Position numbers and translations under genes: made by a program
Shown: positions 42,696-51,232 of the stretch, piece by piece
How the letters are laid out: each line of letters starts with the position of its first letter
Numbering within the stretch: position 1 is the stretch's first letter
Notes under the pieces: model-generated
What the model was told of the DNA's origin: nothing
Seen by the model: only the letters and a program-made list of their open reading frames with translations
The model's database searches: none
Source: UBA1413 sp964552955
GTDB lineage: Bacteria > Bacteroidota > Bacteroidia > Bacteroidales > Prolixibacteraceae
Length of the DNA stretch: 64,000 nt
Assembly: GCA_964552955.1 (NCBI GenBank)
Contig: CAZKIU010000003.1
Span: forward strand, 80,198-144,197
Direction of reading: 5' to 3'

Positions 42696-43562
42696 GTGAA
42701 AGAACTTATCTGGAAAAAACTGGAGTCCATTGAGGACTATTTCATCATCACCCTCGGATTGTTGTTGTATGCCATTTCGTGGACCCTTTTCATCCTGCCG
42801 GCCCAGCTCACGGGAGGGGGGGTCAGTGGCATCGGGGCAGTGATCTACTTTGCCACAGGATTCCCCATCGGGGTGACCTATTTCCTGGTCAACGTAGTTC
42901 TGGTGCTGATTGCCATCCGGGTCCTGGGCCCCAATTTTGGGATCAAAACCATCTACAGCATGGTAGTGATCACCCTGGCCCTCACCATCACCCAAAATCT
43001 GTTGAAGGAACCCCTGATCGATGACATTTTTCTCTCGACAGTACTGGGGGGAGGCATGGCCGGCATTGGCCTGGGCATCGTTTTCAGCCGTGGGGGCAGT
43101 ACTGGCGGAACCGACATCATCGCCGCCATCATCAATAAATTCAGAAATATCAGCCCGGGCAGAATTATCCTTTATTGTGACGTGATCATCATCGCCTCTT
43201 CCTACCTGGTGCTAAAATCGGTTGATAAGCTGGTCTATGGCTATGTAGCTATGGCCGTCACTTCCTATGCCCTCGACGCGGTCCTGAGCGGGGCCAACAG
43301 GTCGGCCCAAATGCTCATCTTCTCGCGCAAATACGAGGAGATCGCCGACTTCATCAACCAGCAGAAATACCGTGGGGTCACCGTGATCGACGGTGTGGGC
43401 TGGTACACCAAGGAAAACGTGAAAGTGGTCATCTCCGTGGTCAGAAAGCGTGAAACCGGAGCTATATTCCGAAAAATTAAAGAGATAGATCCCAATGCTT
43501 TCATTTCCATGGGGAGTGTAATGGGGGTCTACGGTCAGGGATTTGACCAACTGAAACTCTAG
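42696..43562 (+). CDS. YitT-family membrane protein (DUF161/DUF2179)
   Basis: A 288-residue protein starting at a GTG (42696). About six membrane helices from residue 15 to about 200 include the family glycine-rich AQLTGGGVSGIGAVIYFATGFPIG and FSRGGSTGGTDIIAAIINKF segments. A cytoplasmic DUF2179 domain follows (about 205-288; RGVTVIDGVGWYTKENVKVV). The family is widespread and its transport or structural role is not known. Cotranscribed with leuS and an M23 peptidase. Confidence 0.9.
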   Translation: MKELIWKKLESIEDYFIITLGLLLYAISWTLFILPAQLTGGGVSGIGAVIYFATGFPIGVTYFLVNVVLVLIAIRVLGPNFGIKTIYSMVVITLALTITQNLLKEPLIDDIFLSTVLGGGMAGIGLGIVFSRGGSTGGTDIIAAIINKFRNISPGRIILYCDVIIIASSYLVLKSVDKLVYGYVAMAVTSYALDAVLSGANRSAQMLIFSRKYEEIADFINQQKYRGVTVIDGVGWYTKENVKVVISVVRKRETGAIFRKIKEIDPNAFISMGSVMGVYGQGFDQLKL

Positions 43563-43574
43563 GATAGATTCGAT

Positions 43575-44831
43575 ATGATAAACTGGAAGAAAACAGGCAA
43601 GATCCTGATGGCAGCGGCTCTTTTGGTGGGAGGCGCCTTAGCCGCCTACCTCCTCCTTACTCCTGCGGAACCCTCACAAACGGTCCCCCCTGGCCCTGTA
43701 GCGGATACGTTGTTCGGCATTCCTGTCGATTCGTTCCACATCGTGAAGGAGGTAGTTCGCCCCAACCAGAACCTGGGGGACATCCTCACAGGGTTCGGAG
43801 TGAGCATGACCAGGATAGACCAACTGGCCAGAAAGGCTGAAAACATCTTCGATGTCAGGAAAATCAGAACCGGTCAGCCCTATTATCTTTTCCAGTCCCC
43901 TGACACCTCCCGGGAAGCCCGTTTTATGGTCTATGAAAACAACCGCATCGAATATGTGATTTTCGATCTTTCCGACTCCCTGGCCATCACGCAAGGCCGG
44001 AAAAAGGTACGCGCCGAACACCGGTCGGCCAGTGGCACGATCACTTCGAACCTTTGGAATACCATGACCGATAATAACCTGAATCCCGCCCTGGCCATCG
44101 AGATGAGCGAGATTTATGCCTGGACGATCGACTTCTTCGGCATCCAGAAAGGGGACCGTTTCAGGCTCCTCTTTATAGAACAGTATGTCGACAGTACCTC
44201 GATCGGGGTGGGCCCCATCTATGCAGCCGAATTTGAACACATGGGGAAGAGTTATTATGCCTTTCGTTTTTCACAGGATGAAGGATTTGACTATTTCGAC
44301 GACCGGGGAGAGAACCTCCGGAAGGCCTTTCTGAAAGCCCCCTTATCTTTTTCTCGCATCAGTTCGCGTTTTTCAGGGAGTCGCCTTCATCCCGTCCTCA
44401 AAATCAGAAGGCCCCATTTCGGAGTGGACTATGCTGCTCCCAAGGGGACTCCTGTGATGACCATTGGTGATGGTACCGTCGTGGAAAGAGGATACAAGGG
44501 GGGCGGCGGCAATACCGTCAAAATCAAACACAATACCGTGTATACCACCTTGTACCTTCACCTGTCAGGGTTTGCCAAAGGCATTACCCCGGGGGCCAGG
44601 GTCAGACAGGGAGACGTCATCGGCTATGTCGGATCAACAGGTTTAAGCACCGGTCCCCACCTCGATTTCAGGGTTTATAAAAACGGATCCCCCGTTGATC
44701 CCCTGAAACTCGACGTCCCGCCAGGGGAACCCGTCAAGGCGGCCTTTAAAACCGATTTCACCACCATCAAAGATTCTCTCACAACACTCCTGTACAAAAT
44801 CAACTGGCAAAATGATGCACTATCCCAATGA
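43575..44831 (+). CDS. M23-family (LytM-like) peptidase with altered H-x-H motif
   Basis: A 418-residue envelope protein anchored or exported by an N-terminal hydrophobic segment (about 8-28). The long N-terminal part contains a LysM/OapA-like region (VRPNQNLGDILTGFGVS) and precedes the LytM domain (about 262-380). Metal ligands His281 and Asp285 are in HFGVD, and His329 is in YLHLSG. The final motif is H362-L-D364 where the classical enzyme has H-x-H. An Asp could replace the zinc-binding His, or the enzyme may be a non-catalytic regulator. Expected substrate is peptidoglycan crosslinks. Last gene of the operon, 12 bp after yitT. Confidence 0.88.
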   Translation: MINWKKTGKILMAAALLVGGALAAYLLLTPAEPSQTVPPGPVADTLFGIPVDSFHIVKEVVRPNQNLGDILTGFGVSMTRIDQLARKAENIFDVRKIRTGQPYYLFQSPDTSREARFMVYENNRIEYVIFDLSDSLAITQGRKKVRAEHRSASGTITSNLWNTMTDNNLNPALAIEMSEIYAWTIDFFGIQKGDRFRLLFIEQYVDSTSIGVGPIYAAEFEHMGKSYYAFRFSQDEGFDYFDDRGENLRKAFLKAPLSFSRISSRFSGSRLHPVLKIRRPHFGVDYAAPKGTPVMTIGDGTVVERGYKGGGGNTVKIKHNTVYTTLYLHLSGFAKGITPGARVRQGDVIGYVGSTGLSTGPHLDFRVYKNGSPVDPLKLDVPPGEPVKAAFKTDFTTIKDSLTTLLYKINWQNDALSQ

Positions 44832-44955
44832 CCATCCAGGGAAGAAAAGGCTCCATTGCCGGTAAAAGGGTTTATCTACGGGAGAAAGGCCAGCCGCCTC
44901 TGTAAGGGATCCCCTGCCGGTTCAAAGGGGCACAATCCCATCACTCCTATACGAC

Positions 44956-45645
44956 TTATTTGATTTTGTTGCTGATTTTCCGGGAAAGATCCCGGATGGC
45001 CTGGTTGTCGAGGCGTTCCATCAAGCTCCTGCGCCCCGAGTGAATCAGCAGATTGCGGACATAGACAAAGAGGCCCAGTCCATTGGAGAAAAAGAGGACC
45101 GGATCACGTCTGAAAATGGCATAAACAAAAATGACCAGCGCCCCGGCAATGCTGATGATCCAGAAACCGGCAGGCAGCAACGATTCTTTTTCCTTTTCGG
45201 AGTGGATCCACTGGAAGATAAAGCGAAAGGTAAAAACAAGCTGTCCGCCGACTCCCATCACCATGAGCCAGGGAGCGACCTCCTTGTTGCCCAGGATAGT
45301 ACGAAAACTATAGGTCGAGCCGTTCAACAGCCACAGGGCGATGGCCACAGGAGCTAGGAGCAGGAAGATTCTCACGGGAAGGGGAATTCCCCGCCAGGCC
45401 TTTTTGAGCTGCAGGTTTCTGACATAGATATAATAGACAATCACCTGCCCCAGGATAATGGCGAAATCATTGCGGAAAATACCATAGAAGAGCATCAGCA
45501 GGGAGGCTACCAGGCTGATTCTCCAGTAAGCTTCCGGCGAAATGACTTCCCCCTCGTTTTCCGATTTAAACCACTGAAGGAGCGTCCTTCCGAAGAAAAG
45601 CGCCTGAGCCAGGAAGCCCAGGCCATAAATGAGGAAATTGTTCAT
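44956..45645 (-). CDS. LAB_N-domain membrane protein (lipid-A-disaccharide synthase N-terminal-like)
   Basis: A 229-residue protein with about six helices, composed of two similar halves. Each carries the LAB_N pattern: FLAQALFFGRTLLQWFKSE...SLLMLFYGIFRNDFAIILGQ...IYVRNL (about 8-75), and QLVFTFRFIFQWIHSEK...FVYAIFRRDPVLF...VYVRNLL (about 135-210). In proteobacteria this domain is found fused or next to LpxB; here it stands alone. It lies 40 bp downstream of rnc in the acpP-fabF-rnc run. A function in lipid A or glycolipid synthesis is plausible but unproven. Confidence 0.82.
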   Translation of the reverse strand: MNNFLIYGLGFLAQALFFGRTLLQWFKSENEGEVISPEAYWRISLVASLLMLFYGIFRNDFAIILGQVIVYYIYVRNLQLKKAWRGIPLPVRIFLLLAPVAIALWLLNGSTYSFRTILGNKEVAPWLMVMGVGGQLVFTFRFIFQWIHSEKEKESLLPAGFWIISIAGALVIFVYAIFRRDPVLFFSNGLGLFVYVRNLLIHSGRRSLMERLDNQAIRDLSRKISNKIK

Positions 45646-45685
45646 GCTGAAGGCTTAAAATGGGCAGAAAATGAATAGGTCTACT

Positions 45686-46426
45686 TCAGGAGTCGATGTG
45701 TACGTCCAACTTTTTTAAGGCTTCCCGGGCGGCATTCTGCTGGGCTTCCTTCTTGGAGGAACCGGTCCCCCGCCCCACCACCTTGCCGTCAGCCTCCACT
45801 TTGGAGACAAACCGGGGATGGCGGCCGTTGTCGGGATACTCTTCCACAGTATCGAACTTCACATCTCTTTTGCCCTTCTGACTCCATTCGATCAGGCGGC
45901 TTTTGAAGTTTAGATCGAGCTGTTCAAGCTGATGCAGGTCGATATAACGGGAAAGGATGCGTTTGGTGATAAAGAATTTAGCGGCCAGGTATCCTTTGTC
46001 GAGGTAAATGGCTCCAATGAGGGCCTCCAGGGCATCGCCATAAATATGACTTTTCTCGACCGCATTGTTGGTGTTGGCGTCGATGAAGCGGTTCAGCCCC
46101 ATCTCGTGGGTGAGGGAGGTAAGGATGGCTCGGTTGACCAGCTTGGATCGCATTTTGGTCAGGAACCCCTCATCCTCCATAGGAAAACGGTTATAAAGGA
46201 AATCAGCGATTACGGCACCCAGAATAGCATCACCCAGATACTCCAGCCGCTCATTGTTGACCGCCTGCCCCTGGGTATTTAGGCGCGAAGTGGAGCGGTG
46301 GGTGAAGGCCGTATCATAATAGGAGAGGGTCTGTGGATAGAATCCGATGAGCCTCTTTAAAAACAAATAAAACTCTTTCCTTGGAGAAGAAAAGAGTTTT
46401 ATTCTTTGGAAGATGATTTTCAACAC
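45686..46426 (-). CDS. rnc: Ribonuclease III
   Basis: Double-strand RNA endonuclease for rRNA and mRNA processing. A 246-residue protein. The RNase III domain carries the signature NERLEYLGDAILGAVIADFLY with the catalytic Glu/Asp cluster and HIYGDALEALIGAIYLDKG. A C-terminal dsRBD (about 175-246, FKSRLIEWSQKGKRDVKF ... GTGSSKKEAQQNAA) follows. The start overlaps the fabF end by 7 bp, indicating coupled translation in the acpP-fabF-rnc operon. Confidence 0.96.
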   Translation of the reverse strand: MLKIIFQRIKLFSSPRKEFYLFLKRLIGFYPQTLSYYDTAFTHRSTSRLNTQGQAVNNERLEYLGDAILGAVIADFLYNRFPMEDEGFLTKMRSKLVNRAILTSLTHEMGLNRFIDANTNNAVEKSHIYGDALEALIGAIYLDKGYLAAKFFITKRILSRYIDLHQLEQLDLNFKSRLIEWSQKGKRDVKFDTVEEYPDNGRHPRFVSKVEADGKVVGRGTGSSKKEAQQNAAREALKKLDVHIDS

Positions 46427-47676
46427 GGTTCCTCGATTTTTTTCAGGGCAATGGTGGCATTGTGTCCGCCGAATCCAAAGGTGTTGCTGATGGCAATCCG
46501 GATATCCCTCTTTTTAGCCGTGTTAAAGGTGAAATCGAGGCGGTTATCGATTTCAGGGTCATCGGTGAAATGGTTGATGGTAGGCGGGATGATACCGTCG
46601 CGCAGGGCCAGGATGGTAGCGATGGCTTCCACAGCCCCTGCAGCTCCCAGAAGGTGACCGGTCATGGACTTGGTAGCGCTGATGCTCATCTGATAGGCAT
46701 GGTCGCCAAAAAGATTCACGATGGCCTTGGGTTCGGCAATGTCGCCCAGCGGGGTGGAAGTCCCGTGTACGTTGATATAATCCACATCGGTCAGTTGAAG
46801 ACCGGCATCTTCCACCGCCCATTTCATCACCAGCTGTGCACCAGTGCCCTCAGGATCAGGAGCCGTCATATGATAAGCATCGGCCGACATTCCGCCCCCG
46901 ATAATCTCAGCATAGATTTTAGCTCCCCGGCGTTGGGCATGGTCATACTCTTCGAGGATCAGGGCTCCGGCCCCTTCACCCATGACGAAACCATCACGGT
47001 CCTTGTCAAAGGGACGGGAAGCCGTCGCCGGATCGTCATTCCGGGTAGAAATGGCCCTCATCGAATTGAAACCGGCCATGGCCGCCTCATTGACTCCCGC
47101 CTCGGAACCCCCCGTAATCATGAACTCCACCTGCCCCAGCCTGATCTTGTTGAAAGCCTCAATAATGGCATGTGAAGCCGAAGCACAGGCCGTCACCGTC
47201 GTATAATTCGGCCCGCGAAACCCATACTTGATCGATAGTAGTCCGCCGGCAATGTTGGCAATCATCTTGGGGATGAAAAACGGCGTGAACTGGGGCCGTT
47301 CCGGCTTGTAAGCCTGCACCTCCTCAAAGAAGGTCTGCAAACCACCAATACCCGACCCCCAGATGATCCCCGCCCGGTTCCTGTCGAGCTTTTCCACATC
47401 AACCCCGGCATCCTCCATGGCCCGGGAAACCGCCGCAAAAGCAAACTGCGTGAAAAGATCGTGCTTCCGGGCTTCCTTCCGGTCTATCCCATACTCAGCA
47501 GGATCAAATCCCCTGACCTCGCAGGCAAACCTGGTTTTGTGATACTGAGGATCAAACTTGGTAATAGGCCCGCATCCGCTGACACCATTCTTCAGATTCT
47601 CCCAAAAAAGATCAACCGTATGACCTAATGGTGTGATAACCCCCAGACCCGTAACTACTACCCTTTTCAACTCCAT
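46420..47676 (-). CDS. fabF: 3-oxoacyl-ACP synthase II (KAS II)
   Basis: Elongating condensing enzyme of fatty acid synthesis, 418 residues. The nucleophile Cys164 is in TVTACASASHA. The active-site His residues lie in INVHGTSTPLGD and SATKSMTGHLLGAAG. NTFGFGGHNATI is at the C-terminus. Downstream of acpP by 17 bp and overlapping rnc; this arrangement is common in the phylum. Confidence 0.97.
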   Translation of the reverse strand: MELKRVVVTGLGVITPLGHTVDLFWENLKNGVSGCGPITKFDPQYHKTRFACEVRGFDPAEYGIDRKEARKHDLFTQFAFAAVSRAMEDAGVDVEKLDRNRAGIIWGSGIGGLQTFFEEVQAYKPERPQFTPFFIPKMIANIAGGLLSIKYGFRGPNYTTVTACASASHAIIEAFNKIRLGQVEFMITGGSEAGVNEAAMAGFNSMRAISTRNDDPATASRPFDKDRDGFVMGEGAGALILEEYDHAQRRGAKIYAEIIGGGMSADAYHMTAPDPEGTGAQLVMKWAVEDAGLQLTDVDYINVHGTSTPLGDIAEPKAIVNLFGDHAYQMSISATKSMTGHLLGAAGAVEAIATILALRDGIIPPTINHFTDDPEIDNRLDFTFNTAKKRDIRIAISNTFGFGGHNATIALKKIEEPC

Positions 47677-47693
47677 AAATGATTATCCCGGAT

Positions 47694-47936
47694 TTATTTA
47701 TTCTTGATACCTTCCTCGATGTGCTTGATCGCTTCACCCACCGTCGAAATCTTCTCCGCCTGATCGTCAGGAATGGCCAGGTCAAACTCCTTCTCAAATT
47801 CCATGATCAGCTCAACGGTATCCAGAGAATCGGCACCCAAATCATTCGTGAATGAAGCATCATTGGTGACTTCACTTTCATCGACACCCAATTTGTCAAC
47901 GATGATTGCTTTAACTTTTGCTGCAATATCAGACAT
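47694..47936 (-). CDS. acpP: Acyl carrier protein
   Basis: An 80-residue acidic four-helix carrier with the phosphopantetheine attachment Ser in DLGADSLDTVELIMEFE. First gene of the acpP-fabF-rnc operon. A probable promoter (TTTG-N20-TTACTTTG) lies about 45-75 bp upstream. Confidence 0.98.
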   Translation of the reverse strand: MSDIAAKVKAIIVDKLGVDESEVTNDASFTNDLGADSLDTVELIMEFEKEFDLAIPDDQAEKISTVGEAIKHIEEGIKNK

Positions 47937-47980
47937 AGCTCAAATTTTAAGTTATTAAATAGAGTTTTAAAAAATCGGTG

Positions 47981-48012
47981 CAAAGTAATAAATTTACAAA
48001 CTATAATTCAAA
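47981..48012 (-). promoter_or_regulatory. Possible promoter of acpP-fabF-rnc
   Basis: Minus-strand TTTG (48012-48009), 20-bp spacer, then TTACTTTG (47988-47981), one mismatch to TAnnTTTG and one base over the ideal spacing. Confidence 0.45.
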
Positions 48013-48066
48013 CAAAATGTCCAAAAAAAATGAATGCGCCTTCCTGTGACTTAACCCATAAAAACC

Positions 48067-48074
48067 TATATTTG
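48067..48074 (+). promoter_or_regulatory. Putative -7 element (TATATTTG) of purN
   Basis: Exact TAnnTTTG, 39 bp before the purN ATG in an A/T-rich leader. Confidence 0.6.
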
Positions 48075-48113
48075 AACATATTAGTCAAATATTCCATCTA
48101 ATATATCCCTTCT

Positions 48114-48704
48114 ATGAACCCAGTAAACATCGCTGTTTTAGCCTCCGGAACAGGGAGCAATGCGCAGCGGATCATTGAATATTTCGCAGACAGCCAAAAG
48201 GTTAAAGTAGCCTGTCTGCTTTCGAATAATCCTGGGGCCTATGCTCTGGTGCGGGCCCGCGATGCAGGAGTGGAGACCCTGCTATTCACCCGGGAAGAGT
48301 TCCGTGACACCCCCTATGTTGGGGTATACCTGGCAGATAGAGGGGTTTCCCTGCTGGTCCTGGCGGGTTTTTTATGGCTGGTCCCCCCCCATCTGTTACG
48401 TCAATTTACGATCATTAACATTCATCCGGCCTTATTACCGGCCTATGGGGGTAAAAATATGTATGGCGCAAAGGTTCATGAAGCCGTCCTCCGGAACAGG
48501 GAGGCGTTTTCGGGCATCACCATCCACTACGTGAACGAACATTACGACGAGGGGGAGATCATCTTCCAGGCGCGTTGCCGGGTGGAAGCCAACGATACAC
48601 CGGAAAGCCTGGCCGACCGGATTCATCAGCTGGAGTACCGCCATTACCCCGAGGTCATCGAACAAGTGGCTGATACTCTTCGCAGAAAGAATTTTGCAGG
48701 GTGA
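48114..48704 (+). CDS. purN: Phosphoribosylglycinamide formyltransferase
   Basis: Transfers a formyl group from 10-formyl-THF to GAR in purine synthesis. A 196-residue protein with the N-terminal IAVLASGTGSNAQRII phosphate-binding loop, SNNPGAYALVRAR, and the catalytic NIHPALLPAYGGKNMYG block (Asn-His). HYVNEHYDEGEII contributes the catalytic Asp. The GGKNMYG variant is usual for Bacteroidota PurN. Monocistronic. Confidence 0.95.
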   Translation: MNPVNIAVLASGTGSNAQRIIEYFADSQKVKVACLLSNNPGAYALVRARDAGVETLLFTREEFRDTPYVGVYLADRGVSLLVLAGFLWLVPPHLLRQFTIINIHPALLPAYGGKNMYGAKVHEAVLRNREAFSGITIHYVNEHYDEGEIIFQARCRVEANDTPESLADRIHQLEYRHYPEVIEQVADTLRRKNFAG

Positions 48705-48766
48705 GACGGTCAGGAATAACCGCTGTTAAATAATGTTAAGAATCTCTGAATCAGGCTTCTTAAAAT

Positions 48767-48774
48767 TATCTTTG
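48767..48774 (+). promoter_or_regulatory. Putative -7 element (TATCTTTG) of the sensor kinase gene
   Basis: Exact TAnnTTTG ending 4 bp before the ATG at 48779, implying a leaderless or near-leaderless mRNA for the two-component operon. Confidence 0.6.
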
Positions 48775-48778
48775 CGCC

Positions 48779-50368
48779 ATGAGTAAACAAAAGCTGGTGA
48801 CCCTGATCGTGCTGATGGCTCTGGTCATGACCGGGTTGATTCTGGTTCAGATCAACAGCATCCAGAAGTCAGCCCGGATCAGGGAGGAGCAGTTTGACCA
48901 GACGGTGAGGCAGATTTTATCGCAGGTCGTCCTCAAGATGGAGGAACACGAAAGGGTCCTGATCCTGGAAGAGGAGCTGTATGCTGCCCGGCAGCAGGAT
49001 ACGGCCCTGTTGACCCTCCCTGCTTTCGGCAACCTGCTGCCACGGGGGCTCCAGGAGGCCAATCTCAGCCTTTCCTTCAACTATTCCAGTACGACCCATT
49101 CGCTCCAACCCCGCGTTGAATACCAGTTTACCGACACCATTATCTCCCTGCGGAATACAACCCGTGGCCGTCCGGGCGACTTCCCCTCGGCTTTTGATAA
49201 GCTCCATGATTATAACCTGCAGCAACAACGGCTCCTCGAACAACGCCTGAGTGAGAATTTCCAGCTCCTGCAGCGTCTTTTCTTCCGCAGCCGGCCCATT
49301 GAGGAGAGAATAGATGTGGGATTCCTGACCAAAACCCTCAGCGAAGACCTCCTCTTCCAGGGCATCAGCCTCGATTACCGCTATGCCATCAAGACCTTCC
49401 CCACGGGGCAGGAAAAAACAATCAGCGAAAGCCCGGGATTTAAAAACGTCAAAAAAAAGAAGGAATACACCCATGTTCTTTTTCCCAACGATATCTATGA
49501 AATTCCCAACTATCTGGTCATCTATTTTCCCAAGCGGTCGGGGTTCCTTATCAGAGCCACAGGAATTATGGTCATCCCTACCTTCATCCTTACCAGCCTG
49601 CTGATTGCCATTTTTGCCTATACCATCTATATTATTCTCAAACAGAAAAAGCTCTCCCAAATCAAAAACGACTTCATCAACAACATGACCCATGAGCTGA
49701 AAACGCCCATTTCCACCATTTCCCTGGCCAGTCAGATGCTCCAGGACGAGACCATTTCCAACACCCCGAAAACCATCGCGCACATCTCAAGTGTCATCAA
49801 TCAGGAGAGCAAACGGCTGAGTTACCAGGTGGAGAAGGTGCTCCAGATGGCGGTATTCAACGAAGGAAGGTTAAAACTCCGCTTCAGGGAATTTGAGCTC
49901 AACGACCTGGTCAGAACGGTGATTGCCAGCTTTGAGCTGCGCGTCAAAAACAAAAATGGGGTGTTGCATACCGATCTGCGCGCTTCCAATGACAAGATCT
50001 ATGGAGACGAAATCCACATCACCAATGTAGTTTTCAACCTGCTCGACAATGCCTTCAAATACAGCAACGAAATACCCGAGATTACCGTGACCACCGAAAC
50101 ACGCAGAGAGAGCGTAGTCCTCACGGTAGCCGATAAGGGAATCGGTATTCCCCGGGAACATCAGGAACAAATTTTTGAGCGATTTTACCGGGTTCCAACA
50201 GGTAATGTACACAATGTCAAAGGATTCGGTTTAGGATTAAGTTATGTGAAGAAAATCGTGGAGGCCCACAACGGCAAGATCTTGGTGGAGAGTGCGGTTA
50301 ACAAGGGTACCCAATTCAGCATTTATTTCCCATTCAATAACAAAAACAACCATGGAACAGAAAGTTAA
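48779..50368 (+). CDS. Two-component sensor histidine kinase, RprX-like
   Basis: A 529-residue inner membrane kinase. Helix 1 at about 7-25, a periplasmic sensing region of about 230 residues without a recognised domain, and helix 2 at about 260-287. HisKA follows with phospho-acceptor His305 in NNMTHELKTPISTISLASQM. The ATPase domain has an N box (NVVFNLLDNAFKYS), G1 box VADKGIGIPREHQEQIFERFYRV and G2 GFGLGLSYVKKIVEAHNGKI. The H-box wording matches Bacteroides RprX-type kinases. It overlaps the regulator gene by 17 bp. Confidence 0.93.
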   Translation: MSKQKLVTLIVLMALVMTGLILVQINSIQKSARIREEQFDQTVRQILSQVVLKMEEHERVLILEEELYAARQQDTALLTLPAFGNLLPRGLQEANLSLSFNYSSTTHSLQPRVEYQFTDTIISLRNTTRGRPGDFPSAFDKLHDYNLQQQRLLEQRLSENFQLLQRLFFRSRPIEERIDVGFLTKTLSEDLLFQGISLDYRYAIKTFPTGQEKTISESPGFKNVKKKKEYTHVLFPNDIYEIPNYLVIYFPKRSGFLIRATGIMVIPTFILTSLLIAIFAYTIYIILKQKKLSQIKNDFINNMTHELKTPISTISLASQMLQDETISNTPKTIAHISSVINQESKRLSYQVEKVLQMAVFNEGRLKLRFREFELNDLVRTVIASFELRVKNKNGVLHTDLRASNDKIYGDEIHITNVVFNLLDNAFKYSNEIPEITVTTETRRESVVLTVADKGIGIPREHQEQIFERFYRVPTGNVHNVKGFGLGLSYVKKIVEAHNGKILVESAVNKGTQFSIYFPFNNKNNHGTES

Positions 50369-51041
50369 GCTATTGCTTGCCGAAGATGATGAGAACCTGG
50401 GGTTACTGCTCCGCGAGTATCTGGTGGCCAAGGGTTACGAGGCGATGCTCTTCCCCGATGGGGAAGCAGCCTTCAGGGGATTCAGCAAGGAACATTTCGA
50501 TATTTGCGTTCTCGACATCATGATGCCCAAGAAAGATGGATTTACCCTGGCCAGGGAGATCAGGATGGTGTCGGCTGACATACCCATCATTTTCCTCACG
50601 GCCAAGAACCTGAAGGACGATGTCATCGAGGGATTCAAACTGGGGGCCGACGATTATATCACCAAGCCTTTCAGCATGGAGGAACTGATTTTCAGGATTG
50701 AGGCGATTTTGCGGCGTACGGTACCTGAATCCCAGAACACCGGCCAGCAGATCTACCAGCTGGGGCGTTACACCTTTGATGCCCGTAAGCAAACCCTGGC
50801 CAACGAGGAAGAAGTGGTCAAACTCACCACCAAGGAGGCAGAATTGCTCAAACTGCTCTGCCAGAATGCCAACAAGGTGCTGGAGCGCAATTTCGCCCTG
50901 AAATCGATATGGATCGATGACAACTATTTCAATGCCCGCAGCATGGATGTGTACATCACCAAGTTGCGCAAGCACCTCAAGAACGAGTCATCTGTGGAGA
51001 TCATTAACGTCCACGGGAAAGGATACAAACTGATCATGTAA
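50352..51041 (+). CDS. OmpR-family response regulator, RprY-like
   Basis: A 229-residue regulator. The receiver domain has acidic pair Glu11-Asp12/Asp13, phospho-acceptor Asp55 in DICVLDIMMPKKDG, Thr in FLTAKN and Lys in DDYITKPFS. A winged-helix DNA-binding domain (about 130-229; KLTTKEAELLKLL, SMDVYITKLRKHLK, NVHGKGYKLIM) follows. The start at 50352 (MEQKVKLLLAEDD) overlaps the kinase end by 17 bp, so the pair is translationally coupled; an upstream in-frame ATG at 50292 is inside the kinase and unlikely. Targets unknown. Confidence 0.94.
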   Translation: MEQKVKLLLAEDDENLGLLLREYLVAKGYEAMLFPDGEAAFRGFSKEHFDICVLDIMMPKKDGFTLAREIRMVSADIPIIFLTAKNLKDDVIEGFKLGADDYITKPFSMEELIFRIEAILRRTVPESQNTGQQIYQLGRYTFDARKQTLANEEEVVKLTTKEAELLKLLCQNANKVLERNFALKSIWIDDNYFNARSMDVYITKLRKHLKNESSVEIINVHGKGYKLIM

Positions 51042-51194
51042 ACAGGGGCAACCCCTGATGGAGAGAAGCCCCGGCCTGTCAGGCCTCCGCCAGTCAGGTG
51101 GCAGAAAGGTAGTCTGCAGAAATGCGGTAGACAGCTATGTGGGCAGGCTACCAACAGCGGATGATCCGGATGTCGGTAACGTACCATCCATCAA

Positions 51195-51232
51195 CAAGAG
51201 GGGGTCCCTAATAGAGACCCCCTCTTGTTTTA
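51195..51232. terminator. Terminator hairpin between the response regulator and lepA
   Basis: A 12-bp stem CAAGAGGGGGTC (51195-51206) / GACCCCCTCTTG (51216-51227). On the plus strand it is followed by TTTTAAT. The stem directly adjoins the lepA stop codon, so it serves convergent transcripts. Confidence 0.8.
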
